64,000 bases of DNA from Superficieibacter electus (GCF_002915575.1 NZ_PQGD01000026.1:1-64000); one strand, 5' to 3'; positions 33,845 through 42,583 are shown, numbered from the stretch's first letter. The notes: generated by a model from the letters alone, not told the origin. Translations and numbers: made by a program.

Positions 33845-34927
33845 TTATAAGAGTGAATAGTTTTGTGGCTCTACCCTGCCGCTCTCCTTTCCTGTGTCAT
33901 GGTTTTTAACATCTGAAATACTGACATTGTTAAGCCGGTGATTGTATAAGGCGATGCGGACAATCTCATGAAGATATTCAAGTTCGTTTTGTGTCAAGGA
34001 CTGGCCTTCCTGGGTTTTTGAAATCATTTCCTGCCAGCAGATCAGTCTTTCGTAACTGACATGTTCGCTGTTTTCCAGGCAGTGCAACCTGAAATAGCGA
34101 AGGAACAAAGGAAATTCATCGGTCTGAGCGATGTCATAAGCCCGAACCGTTAACCTACACAGACATACAATCGTATCCTGCTGTAACCTGACTAACGCGT
34201 TATGACTGCCCGGAAGGATATCAGGCAATTTCATCTTACAGTCAGCAAGGCGCTGAAGAAGAGGCCCTTCCTCTGAAGGCTCCCGTCCCCGATACTCCTG
34301 AAGAGGTTCAGATTCAAGTTCATGCATTAATGGATGATATAGCCATTCCCGGGAACTGGTCTCATCAATGATCAGGCTTTCAATGCACTCACTGTATGTT
34401 GTTTTACGTCGCCCGAGCTGCACCTGACTGATTTCATATTCAATATCTGGAAGATCGATACGCAATGCGGCAACTCTTTCGGAAGGATGAAGGTGGTCAA
34501 AGGTTAACTTCGCAGAAATGCTACGATCCCTGTCCAGAAAGACGGCCACACATAAATCATTAACCTTTACGAACAGATCAGCTGTGCCTCCGAACATACT
34601 GCCGCTTCCAATAACCTCATTCAGTGAAACCGGCCCACCATCGTCGCCAGCGAGAAGATTTGGGAAACCAAGAACCTGGTGCTCGTTGATGACTTCAATA
34701 ATTTTTCCCCGGATGGCTTCCATCAGACCATCACAGTCACCGGCTACAGCAGTACTGTGTGAGAAATGCCAAAGCTTGACCTCCCCCTGCTTTGCTAACA
34801 GATCAGTTTTGCAAGCGGGGCAGATGCAGTTACAGTCGATACCCCGGCTGACCTCTGTAATATCTAAAAAGAGTCCTGATTCTCTCTGGAGTCCAAATGG
34901 AATACCAAATGTGTAACTCTTACGCAT
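33845..34927 (-). CDS. CoiA-like zinc-ribbon protein next to the Ter island
   Basis: A 360-aa protein starting at ATG 34927 (MRKSYTFGIPFGLQRESGLF); a longer frame from TTG 34957 has no better ribosome binding site. The CoiA-type ribbon is CICPACKTDLLAKQGEVKLW followed by HFSHSTAVAGDCDG (about residues 35-65). A nuclease-like core may follow: GGTADLFVKVNDLCVAVFLD has D and a hydrophobic strand, but the E-x-K is not clear, so catalysis is doubtful. The C-terminal half is helical. It converges on the kinase gene. It is a distant relative of the CoiA-like protein at 8054-9040, with a different C-terminus. The function is not established. Confidence 0.65.
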   Translation of the reverse strand: MRKSYTFGIPFGLQRESGLFLDITEVSRGIDCNCICPACKTDLLAKQGEVKLWHFSHSTAVAGDCDGLMEAIRGKIIEVINEHQVLGFPNLLAGDDGGPVSLNEVIGSGSMFGGTADLFVKVNDLCVAVFLDRDRSISAKLTFDHLHPSERVAALRIDLPDIEYEISQVQLGRRKTTYSECIESLIIDETSSREWLYHPLMHELESEPLQEYRGREPSEEGPLLQRLADCKMKLPDILPGSHNALVRLQQDTIVCLCRLTVRAYDIAQTDEFPLFLRYFRLHCLENSEHVSYERLICWQEMISKTQEGQSLTQNELEYLHEIVRIALYNHRLNNVSISDVKNHDTGKESGRVEPQNYSLL

Positions 34928-35087
34928 GGCTGCACCCCGTTTTTGATAATTATTCAAACTATATCCGAAATAACGGAGGAGGATTTCTGTAAAACGAATT
35001 AAAAGAAATGATTTTTTAGTTTTCCAGATTAATGTTTGACAAGAATCAAATGAGAGCCTTACAAATATGGAGAGAGAAGTTTAGGTA

Positions 35088-35098
35088 AAGTAACTTTT
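35088..35098. repeat. AAAGTWACTTT motif copy 3
   Basis: AAAGTAACTTT in the gap 34928-35220 between the CoiA-like gene and hha. Apart from this site the gap is AT-rich with promoter-like stretches only. Confidence 0.75.
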
Positions 35099-35220
35099 AT
35101 CACAACTTCTAAAATTAAGGAGAATATCGGATGTATTTAGCAGTGGGCTTGGCTTATGATTAAAGTCTTTCTCCGAACTTAATAAGAAAGTTAAAAAGAC
35201 AGGCTATTACAGTGCCTTTA

Positions 35221-35234
35221 GCCCCGAAAGGGGC
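35221..35234 (-). terminator. Hairpin downstream of hha
   Basis: GCCCCGAAAGGGGC at 35221-35234, a 5-bp GC stem with a tetraloop, followed on the minus strand by TAAAGG. A short terminator is likely. Confidence 0.55.
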
Positions 35235-35287
35235 ATAAACTATTTTCAAATCCAGACACAGTCTTTTTGTTGTGCCAATATCAATAA

Positions 35288-35500
35288 TTACTCGCGAACA
35301 AAGGTCCACACACTCGCAGGAACTTTGTCATATAACTTTTTCATTGTCAGTTCAGCTTTACGATGATCATAAGCACCAGAAATTTCAAGAGAGGCGACAC
35401 CCGAGTTTTTTTCACATAACCTTTCAAATACTTTTTCGAGCGTTTCGAACGAACTACACTTACGGAATTTCATTAAATAAGACTGCTTTGTGTCAGACAT
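35288..35500 (-). CDS. hha: Hha/YmoA-family nucleoid modulator
   Basis: A 70-aa protein starting at ATG 35500, with AAGGTTGATT upstream. It has the full Hha layout: SYLMKFRKCSSFETLEKVFE corresponds to Hha's [20 protein letters not shown], and HRKAELTMKKLYDKVPASVW matches the C-terminal helix. Hha proteins bind H-NS-type nucleoid proteins and sharpen silencing of horizontally acquired genes. Plasmid-borne Hha with an H-NS homologue is a hallmark of HI-group plasmids, where it links transfer to temperature. It is divergent from the integrase gene. Confidence 0.93.
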   Translation of the reverse strand: MSDTKQSYLMKFRKCSSFETLEKVFERLCEKNSGVASLEISGAYDHRKAELTMKKLYDKVPASVWTFVRE

Positions 35501-35669
35501 AATCAACCTTCTTTAGACAGGCCTCAACTGGCCAGGGATAATCTTAATATCATTTTTCACTTAAGCCTAACGATTTCACAACCTTTTTCGTTGTTTCCAC
35601 CCTGTTCATAACCAGGTACATGAGTGCTAAAATGACTGTAAATAAAACCAGTGTATCCCGGTGAGCAGG

Positions 35670-36845
35670 ATGAAGAATCAATCAGTGATCAGACAGTTTT
35701 CGGAAAGCGAATTGCATCAGCAGCTGGAAACGTTCGGCAACCATGATAAACAGCTTTCACGCTTGATCCGTTACTTTTCCCATCTGAGATACAACACAGC
35801 TAAAACCTATCTGCACTGGCTACGAGTATGGAACGAATGGTATCAGGCGAATGCCCGGTTGCATACAGACTGGCCAGTAAGTTCGCTCCCCGTGTCTGAG
35901 GAAGCTCTGCTGGCGTTTATGGGGCATCTTGAAGGCAAATTGTCACGAAGCAGCATAAACAGCTGTCTTCAGGCCTTAAACAGTATCCATAAAAAAGGGC
36001 TTAACCTGCCCGGGATTATTACGTCTGAAGCATGGTACATGCTGGAAGCCTTAAAACAATCGGAAGCCCGGAAGCGAAAGACGACTAAACAGGCAACTCC
36101 CTTTCTTATTGGCGATCTCAAGGCTCTGATAAAGTTACGCAGTACTACAAACTCAGTTCGTAAGCTTCGTGACCTGTGCCTGATCTGGACAGGCTTTGAA
36201 ACACTGCTCCGTTCATCCGAAATTCGCCGTATACGTCTGAAAGATCTGTCTCTGGATAGTATGACCGGTGAATTTAACCTGACGGTATACCGTACAAAAA
36301 CGAACATCAGTACACTTCTTACCTACCGGCTGACACGTCAGTTAACTAACTGCCTCTTGAGATTGATGAACCTTGTGAAAATGGATCAGCACAGTCATCC
36401 GGATGAATACCTTTTCCAGGCCGTAAATTTCCATGATACAGGCTATATGCCACCCGGCTGGAAGCTTCGGAGTAAAGGGAATGAGCTATCTGAGCTTCTT
36501 AAACGGCATAACCTGCCCTACCGTGCTAAACAAAGTCTTCTGAACGATGAAGATGAGGAAGACACTGTGGACGATGCCGGTATGCTCAGCAAAAATTCCC
36601 TTTTACGGGCATTTAAAGAAATGTGGAATGAGCTTTATCCAAATGAGACTAAAACCCGTTACTGGACAGGGCACAGCGTTCGTGTAGGCGGTGCGATACA
36701 GCTGGATATTGAAGGTTACTCGCTACCACAGATTATGGAAATGGGGAACTGGTCGAATGAAGAAATGGTTATGCGCTACATTCGCAATATTGAAGCTGGT
36801 AAAAAAGCCATGATCAAGCTTATGCGAAATGCCTTTGATGAATAG
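35670..36845 (+). CDS. Tyrosine recombinase/integrase
   Basis: A 391-aa protein from ATG 35670 (a GTG at 35661 is possible). The N-terminal SAM-like core-binding domain contains AKTYLHWLRVWNEWYQANAR. The catalytic domain shows Arg in GFETLLRSSEIRRIRLKDL, the H-x-x-R box as HSVRVGGAIQLD (about residue 345), and the Tyr in NEEMVMRYIRNIEAGKKAM. All catalytic residues appear intact. It could resolve plasmid multimers or move a module. No att-like repeats were found beside it. It is followed by a terminator and lies divergent from hha. Confidence 0.9.
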   Translation: MKNQSVIRQFSESELHQQLETFGNHDKQLSRLIRYFSHLRYNTAKTYLHWLRVWNEWYQANARLHTDWPVSSLPVSEEALLAFMGHLEGKLSRSSINSCLQALNSIHKKGLNLPGIITSEAWYMLEALKQSEARKRKTTKQATPFLIGDLKALIKLRSTTNSVRKLRDLCLIWTGFETLLRSSEIRRIRLKDLSLDSMTGEFNLTVYRTKTNISTLLTYRLTRQLTNCLLRLMNLVKMDQHSHPDEYLFQAVNFHDTGYMPPGWKLRSKGNELSELLKRHNLPYRAKQSLLNDEDEEDTVDDAGMLSKNSLLRAFKEMWNELYPNETKTRYWTGHSVRVGGAIQLDIEGYSLPQIMEMGNWSNEEMVMRYIRNIEAGKKAMIKLMRNAFDE

Positions 36846-36876
36846 CGCCCTCACGGGCGCATAACTTTATTTTTTC
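36845..36876 (+). terminator. Terminator after the integrase gene
   Basis: GCGCCC (36845-36850), TCAC, GGGCGC (36855-36860), followed by ATAACTTTATTTTTTC. The minus-strand gene ending at 36867 may share it. Confidence 0.8.
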
Positions 36877-37211
36877 TTGAACGGGTTAAGTCTGGTGAGA
36901 TTAGAGAGTGCCCCTCCCGGAGGCAAAATTCCCGTCCTTTTATATTTGTACACGCCATTTAATTTCATTGTCTGGATTCCAAGATTAATAAGCGTGACAA
37001 GTTTAAGGGTATACAGGAGTGTAAATTGGGGAGCAACCTGAATAAAAACTAATAACAAGCCTGCACACATTACACGTAGCCATGCCGCGTACTCCATGCT
37101 CAGCGGACGCTTGAAATAGAATCTTTCGAGCAAATCAACTGTCTTATTACTGATCCACGCCGCCGCCACTGAGAGTAACAACACGATGCACACCATAATG
37201 CCCAGTTCCAT
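36867..37211 (-). CDS. Small inner-membrane protein
   Basis: A 114-aa protein from ATG 37211 (MELGIMVCIVLLLSVAAAW), with GGGAGTG upstream. It has an N-terminal TM helix (residues 2-19), a second at about 48-66 (WLRVMCAGLLLVFIQVAPQF) and perhaps a third (TLLYTLKLVTLINLGI), then a basic C-terminus ending NPFKKK. It overlaps the preceding gene by 65 bp, so the two are coupled. The family is unknown. The location with tus and small membrane genes suggests a backbone role. Confidence 0.6.
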   Translation of the reverse strand: MELGIMVCIVLLLSVAAAWISNKTVDLLERFYFKRPLSMEYAAWLRVMCAGLLLVFIQVAPQFTLLYTLKLVTLINLGIQTMKLNGVYKYKRTGILPPGGALSNLTRLNPFKKK

Positions 37212-38052
37212 TTTCACTCCCTTCTCTTTTAGTCTGTTTAAGTTGAGGCTTAGCCACAGTAGTTTTGTTTTTTGCTTTTTTCTTAGGTTTGGTATGGTGA
37301 AACAGAAAACAATCCACCATTACCCAACCATTTTTATATCGAGCCACCAGCATCTTCTGGCTGGGGTAATGAGCATGAAACAGCATTTTCACGTCCATGG
37401 TGCCCATCAACGACTGTTTGCGCTTTAGCTCATCCTCAGCCATCTGAAATTCTTGTAAGAATTCTGAAGACAGACGCTGACGCAGAATTCTTATGGCACT
37501 GGAGTTTTCATCATTCTTTGCCAGGTGCCCGAAGCGTACAAGTGCCTTGTGGGTTATCTGGATGGGTCCCAGATGAGAGCTGAGCTGTTCGTACTGCCAG
37601 AAGTAGGTCAAATCCACCTTAACCCAGCTGATGCTGTCCAGCAGAGCCTCGTTCATGATGGTTCCGGACATAGGTACCATTGTCAGCCTGGCCAGACGCA
37701 TATGTATGTAGTCCGTAAGCAACCTCAGCGACTCAGGAACGTTTTTATTGAGTAGGAGATGCTGAAGCACCGGGGTTGCGGTCTGCCAACACAGATTGCG
37801 CCCGTCAGGCAGGAAAGCAAACTTTTGATCGTCAGGCGCAGAGTTCGAAGCGTTTTCCTTACGAAGCAAAAAATAATGGCCGCACAGCAGCTCTGCTCTT
37901 ACCTGGTCCTCGTCAGGGTCATGTCGGGCTTTACTTAGATCAACGGTTAGCACAACGCGGTTAATCGCATCAGCGTGATATTTTTTTACCCAGACGCAGA
38001 CACGATAGAGACGCTCATCGATTTTCTGGCTGGCTGTGGAAATCCATTGCAT
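37147..38052 (-). CDS. Hypothetical protein upstream of small membrane gene
   Basis: A 301-aa protein with start ATG 38052 preceded by AAGGAACAAC. It begins MQWISTASQKIDERLYRVCV, contains KYHADAINRVVLTVDLSKAR, and ends with a Lys-rich tail (TKPKKKAKNKTTVAKPQLKQ). No domain is recognised. It starts 9 bp after the tus stop, so both are in one minus-strand operon, and its 3' end overlaps the next gene. The basic tail could bind nucleic acid, but this is speculation. Confidence 0.6.
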   Translation of the reverse strand: MQWISTASQKIDERLYRVCVWVKKYHADAINRVVLTVDLSKARHDPDEDQVRAELLCGHYFLLRKENASNSAPDDQKFAFLPDGRNLCWQTATPVLQHLLLNKNVPESLRLLTDYIHMRLARLTMVPMSGTIMNEALLDSISWVKVDLTYFWQYEQLSSHLGPIQITHKALVRFGHLAKNDENSSAIRILRQRLSSEFLQEFQMAEDELKRKQSLMGTMDVKMLFHAHYPSQKMLVARYKNGWVMVDCFLFHHTKPKKKAKNKTTVAKPQLKQTKREGSENGTGHYGVHRVVTLSGGGVDQ

Positions 38053-38061
38053 TGTTGTTCC

Positions 38062-39042
38062 TTAATTTTCGGGGCTGACAATGAAAATGCCCAGCTCAGC
38101 CCCCGGCACGAGTTCTGTATATTTCAGGCTCAGCTTCCGTTGGTTGGACGGACCCTGGCTGTTTTCAGGAGCCCAGTCAGAGAGCGTTTTTAATTGAGGT
38201 ATGTTGCCTGCTGCGAAAATGGGCAAGGATGCTTTTACTACTGAATAATCAGTCTCAGCATATTTATTCCCGTTTCGTTCCTGCCCTTCAGGCCTAAATG
38301 CAAAAATGTGAGCAATCGGAACAGGGAAAGAGTTAGTTCGACAAAGGCGATAAGATTCGCCCTGCTTCAGTGGGTGAAATTCAAGACGGTGTAAAGCCTT
38401 ATCGATATTAGACACGACATTCAAATTGGTAGTTGCTACATTTTTTACTTCTGAGGCTCTCCTGCGCTCCAACAAACTCACAAGTTGCTCTGCTGTTTTA
38501 ACTTCCTGGTTTCGGTTTAGCCGCCATGAAAAAGTAACTTTTTTAAGCTGGGACTTGATGAAAAGGATATTTCTTGTTGAGTGCATAGCGACAAGGCCCG
38601 GGAGCTTCTTGTGCACTTTATCAAAACGGACATTCTTTTTATTATCGATACGCCTCATTGCCGCAGCAAAATCATTTTTTGCTTCGTTTATAGAAGTGAT
38701 CAAGCTTTCGAGAAGATCTGCTCTTTCGGGGACAATGATTAGACCCGGGTATTTAGTGGTTACTTTGGTGGAATCATGACTTAATGACTCTATGTCATCC
38801 ACACAGATGTCAGTAAGTGCCTGAATAATTTCCTCAACCGAAGCATCGTCTTTAATACTAACCCTGATGGGTTTAACCTGCTTCAAGCGCTCTTCTGTTC
38901 TAGATACGGTGGAGACAGTCATCAGGTTTGCCATCATCGGGGGGGTGTTCGAAAGAAAACACTTGAGCGAGTCGATGCGTTCCAGAATCTGGTCACGAAA
39001 ATAGGGCAAATCGTCATAACTCATACGTTTCTCCAGGCTCAT
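38062..39042 (-). CDS. tus: Tus-like replication terminus site-binding protein
   Basis: A 326-aa protein from ATG 39042; ATG 39024, with a better GGAG, would give 320 aa. Chromosomal Tus has 309 aa. The clearest match is KVHKKLPGLVAMHSTRNILF with SQLKKVTFSWRLNR, parallel to Tus [20 protein letters not shown] and its DNA-binding strands. The C-terminal LSLKYTELVPGAELGIFI corresponds to Tus PLRLIIPRLHLYV. Tus traps replication forks at Ter sites in one direction. On a plasmid it would separate forks or protect a stretch of DNA. No Ter consensus was found in the window. The 11-mer AAAGTAACTTT is in its coding sequence. Confidence 0.85.
   Translation of the reverse strand: MSLEKRMSYDDLPYFRDQILERIDSLKCFLSNTPPMMANLMTVSTVSRTEERLKQVKPIRVSIKDDASVEEIIQALTDICVDDIESLSHDSTKVTTKYPGLIIVPERADLLESLITSINEAKNDFAAAMRRIDNKKNVRFDKVHKKLPGLVAMHSTRNILFIKSQLKKVTFSWRLNRNQEVKTAEQLVSLLERRRASEVKNVATTNLNVVSNIDKALHRLEFHPLKQGESYRLCRTNSFPVPIAHIFAFRPEGQERNGNKYAETDYSVVKASLPIFAAGNIPQLKTLSDWAPENSQGPSNQRKLSLKYTELVPGAELGIFIVSPEN
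38531..38541. repeat. AAAGTWACTTT motif copy 4
   Basis: AAAGTAACTTT within tus, coding K-V-T-F on the minus strand. Confidence 0.75.
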
Positions 39043-39114
39043 GTTATTTCCAATCAATTTTGCTGCCCAGGCTGACCTTGCAGAACATAAATGTCATGTA
39101 AACCTCTAAAGAAG

Positions 39115-39561
39115 TCATTTTGAAACAGCTTTCACAGCATGCGATTTATGTTCGATAGGGCTCATGAACAAAGGATGATAATGGAGACGCCATGGATAGT
39201 GGATAGTCTTACCCACCTGGGTGATCCGATTGAGGCGAAAACGACCATTTATACAGTCAACTGACCAAAGCCCGGGAGAAACTAACCTCTTCCAGCGGTA
39301 AAAAGAGAAACCTGCAACACAGAGGTCATGCTCCAGGAAATGTTGAGTTTCGACGACGCGAACTTTTATCAAAAACCCCAGCATTGGCGAAAACCAGATC
39401 AACAACCATGTTGGCGGCAGGATGACTTTGTTCAGGAGATGATCTGTCATAAGCAAGGCAGATAACATCAGAAAACTGATAGTCAACCACAGGGCCATCC
39501 AACCGGCCCATACGCGGCTCTGACAGGGTTTCCATTCGAGAAGAAAAAGTTTTTTATGCAT
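39115..39561 (-). CDS. Membrane protein of unknown function
   Basis: A 148-aa protein starting MHKKLFLLEWKPCQSRVWAG. Two adjacent TM helices are evident (WMALWLTISFLMLSALLMT and WLLIWFSPMLGFLIKVRVV, about residues 20-70). The rest is a soluble domain rich in aromatics with SFYRWKRLVSPGLWS. The two-helix hairpin plus cytoplasmic domain layout is like YcxB/YfjD-type or bacterial PH-like small membrane proteins, but the family cannot be fixed. It lies 16 bp after the 178-aa gene on the same strand. Confidence 0.6.
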   Translation of the reverse strand: MHKKLFLLEWKPCQSRVWAGWMALWLTISFLMLSALLMTDHLLNKVILPPTWLLIWFSPMLGFLIKVRVVETQHFLEHDLCVAGFSFYRWKRLVSPGLWSVDCINGRFRLNRITQVGKTIHYPWRLHYHPLFMSPIEHKSHAVKAVSK

Positions 39562-39577
39562 TCTGCCCCGCCTAATT

Positions 39578-40114
39578 TTAATGTATTGCCGAAGTATGCT
39601 GCATCATGATGGTGGTGCGGGGAAAGATTTCAAACTTCCACAATTCTGAAGCCGTGTTCCAACCATGAAAGATCCCGTCTCCACAGCGAGTGTTAAAAGC
39701 AAGAATTTCATCCCTGACCTGGTAAGCGAGCACTTCTGGCATATCAATAAACTCAGGTAAGGAAAGAAGAATTCCATGGATAACTTCTCCGGTTAACTTA
39801 CTCATAACCTCTTCCTCAGACAGGGCAGCGTCCGGGAACAAACACAACGGAAGTGAAAAACAACATAGGTCAAGACCAATAGCAGCCCTTCCTGCGTCGT
39901 AGCCTTCTTCATTAACGACAAAACGAAAGAATTTTTCTGTCTCACCCCGTAATGATGACGGTCCTTCAGACGGAACTTCAATACCACTGAAGACTTTATC
40001 GGTCCAGTTGGTAAAAGGACTGGTGAAAACCCAACAAATTAAGGATAACGCCAGCTCTTCCTTAAACATACGTTCAGTGCCGGTAGTTCTGGAAAGTTGC
40101 TTTTGAGTACTCAT
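39578..40114 (-). CDS. Hypothetical soluble protein
   Basis: A 178-aa protein beginning MSTQKQLSRTTGTERMFKEE. It has a helical, moderately hydrophobic core (LALSLICWVFTSPFTNW and AAIGLDLCCFSLPLCLF) and ends FPRTTIMMQHTSAIH. No catalytic or metal motif is recognised. It lies in the minus-strand run from 41.4 to 36.9 kb, between an RHH-like small protein gene and a membrane protein gene. Function is unknown. Confidence 0.55.
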   Translation of the reverse strand: MSTQKQLSRTTGTERMFKEELALSLICWVFTSPFTNWTDKVFSGIEVPSEGPSSLRGETEKFFRFVVNEEGYDAGRAAIGLDLCCFSLPLCLFPDAALSEEEVMSKLTGEVIHGILLSLPEFIDMPEVLAYQVRDEILAFNTRCGDGIFHGWNTASELWKFEIFPRTTIMMQHTSAIH

Positions 40115-40187
40115 GTTTTACCTGTTGCATGAAATTATTGATGTTATATAAACACAACCGGCATTTTATCTAATAGGTTTGAAAACA

Positions 40188-40445
40188 CTAAAAATCGCAA
40201 ATGCTGGTACCTTTCTGTTTTAAGAGATTTTCAAGGTAAAGTGAGGCTAGATCAATTGGCTGGTTCTCTTCAAGACAGGCTCGCACAAGATCTTCAATAG
40301 AGACCGAATCAACCCCCCTTCCCTGTAAAATTTCTTTAGCAGATGCCAGCGTTTTATGAACGCTTCGACTTAGTTGTAATCTGACTTGTGTGCGGGTATC
40401 AAAAAGACAATCTTCTGTGACACTTTGTGAAACGGTTCTACTCAT
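40188..40445 (-). CDS. Small protein, possible ribbon-helix-helix-like
   Basis: An 85-aa protein starting MSRTVSQSVTEDCLFDTRTQ. The stretch TRTQVRLQLSRSVHKTLASA followed by VDSVSIEDLVRACLEE looks like a beta strand and two helices of an RHH-type DNA-binding fold, which would suit a local regulator. This is weak evidence. It starts 7 bp after the membrane protein gene at 40453, so translation is probably coupled. Confidence 0.5.
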   Translation of the reverse strand: MSRTVSQSVTEDCLFDTRTQVRLQLSRSVHKTLASAKEILQGRGVDSVSIEDLVRACLEENQPIDLASLYLENLLKQKGTSICDF

Positions 40446-40452
40446 TGAAAAA

Positions 40453-41043
40453 TCACTCCATTTCTGGGATCGAATGAAAATTAACAGCTATAGATGTATC
40501 AGGTTTCCCATTTTCTACGATACTCAACCACGTACGCGCTGAGATTTGTTGTTCACAGACGAGTATGTAACCTGTTCCCTGTTGATGATGTAGCTCAAGA
40601 GCTTTTAGGATAGGCTCTGAATGAGGTCCGAGAGCATCACGCGTGTGAATAAGCGTTTGCTCTGGCAATACGTTGCTAAGCATAGACAGCAGAACATTAC
40701 GCTCATCCTCATTATCCGACAAAACAAGAATTATACGAAAACCCGTTTTTATACGAAATCTGATTTCTGAAACTAACTTTCTTAATCTTAATTTATATAT
40801 GACCAGGCGGAATCGAGTCATCAGTAAAGAGACCACTGTGAAGATAACGATTACTGCGCCATATTTTGACCTGTAGAACCACCAGTTAAGGCCTCCAGCA
40901 ACTATCAGGATTAACATTAAAATTAAACTCCCATAGAAAAAAAGTGCTGGGTAGCGAGTTGTCTTTCCTTCAATTAGTGCTGAGGCAAATATCAAAATGG
41001 ATATTCCGTAAATTACCCAGTCAAAAATACTTTCTCCAATCAT
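40453..41043 (-). CDS. Membrane protein with soluble C-terminal domain
   Basis: A 196-aa protein with three or so N-terminal TM helices (WVIYGISILIFASALIEG, YPALFFYGSLILMLILIVAG, KYGAVIVIFTVVSLLM; residues 8-80). After basic RLRKLVSEIRFRIKTG comes a cytoplasmic domain with FRIILVLSDNEDERNVLLSM, a Rossmann-like beta-alpha start. The family is not recognised. The gene heads the pair with the 85-aa protein. Its role is unknown. Confidence 0.55.
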   Translation of the reverse strand: MIGESIFDWVIYGISILIFASALIEGKTTRYPALFFYGSLILMLILIVAGGLNWWFYRSKYGAVIVIFTVVSLLMTRFRLVIYKLRLRKLVSEIRFRIKTGFRIILVLSDNEDERNVLLSMLSNVLPEQTLIHTRDALGPHSEPILKALELHHQQGTGYILVCEQQISARTWLSIVENGKPDTSIAVNFHSIPEME

Positions 41044-41087
41044 TCTTTAGTGAACATCCTTAAAAGTGGAAATGTAGGTTTATGGGT

Positions 41088-41363
41088 TTATGCATTTTCC
41101 TGATGGCCTTGACAACCAAGGATTTCACAGAAATTGTCACAGTGTGAAGCTGTAACAAAGCGCTCTCCACGTTCGAATCGCTCAACCAAATCCTTTCTTA
41201 CTTCACTTCCAGGTTTCTGGAAGATGTACTCAAACTGGAGATCCTCGGCCGTTGAAAGTAGTCGTTCTATGCTGAAATCAACATGGTAAAAGCAAAACTG
41301 ATTATCAACCGGGGGAAAGTTGCTTTTGGTACTGTTCTCGTTTTTGGATTTTAGTTCATTCAT
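41088..41363 (-). CDS. Hypothetical small protein
   Basis: A 91-aa protein from ATG 41363 (MNELKSKNENSTKSNFPPVD), chosen because AAGGAGAGCTC lies directly upstream; the longer frame has no ribosome binding site. It has several His/Cys residues near the C-terminus (ASHCDNFCEILGCQGHQE), a possible small metal site. It contains DFSIERLLSTAEDLQFEYIF, which recalls short cytoplasmic proteins with a DUF-type fold. Function is unknown. Confidence 0.5.
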   Translation of the reverse strand: MNELKSKNENSTKSNFPPVDNQFCFYHVDFSIERLLSTAEDLQFEYIFQKPGSEVRKDLVERFERGERFVTASHCDNFCEILGCQGHQENA

Positions 41364-41562
41364 GAGCTCTCCTTGGTTGAGAACAGTATACAAATCTCTT
41401 TAGGGATTTTTTTTCGTTAATAGCACTTTTTTGAGTTTAAAGAGTATGTTCATACCAGAGCATTAGAGGCTACGAAAAGGATAATGGAATTAGAAAGATA
41501 GATTTTAAGTGGTGATGTAAGGTGGGATAGGTAGAAGAGGAGTAGACGCTTGTAAGCGAGGC

Positions 41563-41587
41563 AAAAAAAAGGCACGGAAACCGTGCC
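41563..41587 (-). terminator. Terminator of the long 56-41.6 kb minus-strand run
   Basis: GGCACGG (41571-41577), AAA, CCGTGCC (41581-41587), with eight A (T on the minus strand) at 41563-41570. It lies 40 bp after the last paralogue gene. The remaining 41394-41626 gap holds nothing else I can support. Confidence 0.9.
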
Positions 41588-41626
41588 ATAAGAGTATGTG
41601 AGAAAAAATCAAAATCAGGGAAAGAA

Positions 41627-42583
41627 TCAAGCAGCTTGTGAAACTGAATCTCCAACTGCAAGATTTAAATTTCTTAGGTTATCGAAAACTTCAGATACTA
41701 AGTCATTACGGTCGTGGATTTTAATCCGCCCACCGGTTAACTCTGAAACATAAACGGTATGGCAGAGGTCAGTAACCACTTCGCCGTATTCATCAACGAC
41801 TTCCAAAGATGCAATCATCGGAATATAAGAAGCCGCAGCATAGCTCTCATAAATACTTATTATGGAGTCATTGTTGCGTCGAGAAATTACCCTACCAGAA
41901 GGTAAAGCCTCATCTTCCATATAGCAATCAGATAGGTCCTCACAGAAGTCATTTTCTTTAAGTGAAATATTAAGGGTCAATTCACTGTTGATAGAGCGTG
42001 AATAAGAATATTCACTCAGTTTATAGCAAGCCAAACTTATATCACTAAAAGTTTCATAAGCTTTATAGAGGCTCGATGTTATAGACTCAGATACAAATGT
42101 TATTAGTCCAATAAAATGAGTATCCCAGAACTGTTGCAAAGCAAAACGGGCAATCATAACCTGACCATCAACCTGCATCAGTCTGTTATATTCATCCCGG
42201 TCATAACCTTTCGACTGAGAAACATCATTAGACATGCTAAGAACTTCACTACAAACATCATCATATTCAAAACGGCTAGTTGCAAAGTGTTTTCCTGAAA
42301 TCTCAAGGTACTGACCAGAGACTGCGTCAAACACCTCAAGAAAGTAACAGAGTCGAGATTTTAAAGATTCTCTGTTTAAAGCTTCTATTTCATTCTCAGA
42401 GATACTATCGACATATAAATCAACAGCATTCTTGAGTTCAATAGCTTTGATATTACAGGTAAAAGAAAGCTCGTCACTTTGACAATGGCAAACACTTAAT
42501 ACTATATCCGCCTCATCAAAATCTATGCCAAGATAGCTCAGAACTGCTCGGACATAGTTTTTATCATCAGATGAATGTGTCAT
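41627..42583 (-). CDS. Tandem paralogue family member 1
   Basis: A 318-aa protein from ATG 42583 (MTHSSDDKNYVRAVLSYLGI), with GAGGTAG upstream. It is the last gene of the long run. It is clearly homologous to the next gene: VDGQVMIARFALQQFWDTHF here matches VDGKVLVAKFALKQFFHSDF there, and both end with a Y-V-S/E-L-x-x-R-K/R-I/V strand pattern and a FDxxRN tail. The N-terminal 60 residues share a weak pattern with all five tandem paralogues. No enzyme motif, no TM segment. Function unknown. Its leader holds structured element 1. Confidence 0.65.
   Translation of the reverse strand: MTHSSDDKNYVRAVLSYLGIDFDEADIVLSVCHCQSDELSFTCNIKAIELKNAVDLYVDSISENEIEALNRESLKSRLCYFLEVFDAVSGQYLEISGKHFATSRFEYDDVCSEVLSMSNDVSQSKGYDRDEYNRLMQVDGQVMIARFALQQFWDTHFIGLITFVSESITSSLYKAYETFSDISLACYKLSEYSYSRSINSELTLNISLKENDFCEDLSDCYMEDEALPSGRVISRRNNDSIISIYESYAAASYIPMIASLEVVDEYGEVVTDLCHTVYVSELTGGRIKIHDRNDLVSEVFDNLRNLNLAVGDSVSQAA

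Noticed and set aside
39043-39110. Possible Ter (Tus-binding) site upstream of tus
   Set aside because: The minus strand has TTTATGTTCTGCAAGG, but it matches the AGnATGTTGTAACTAAAG consensus too poorly to call.
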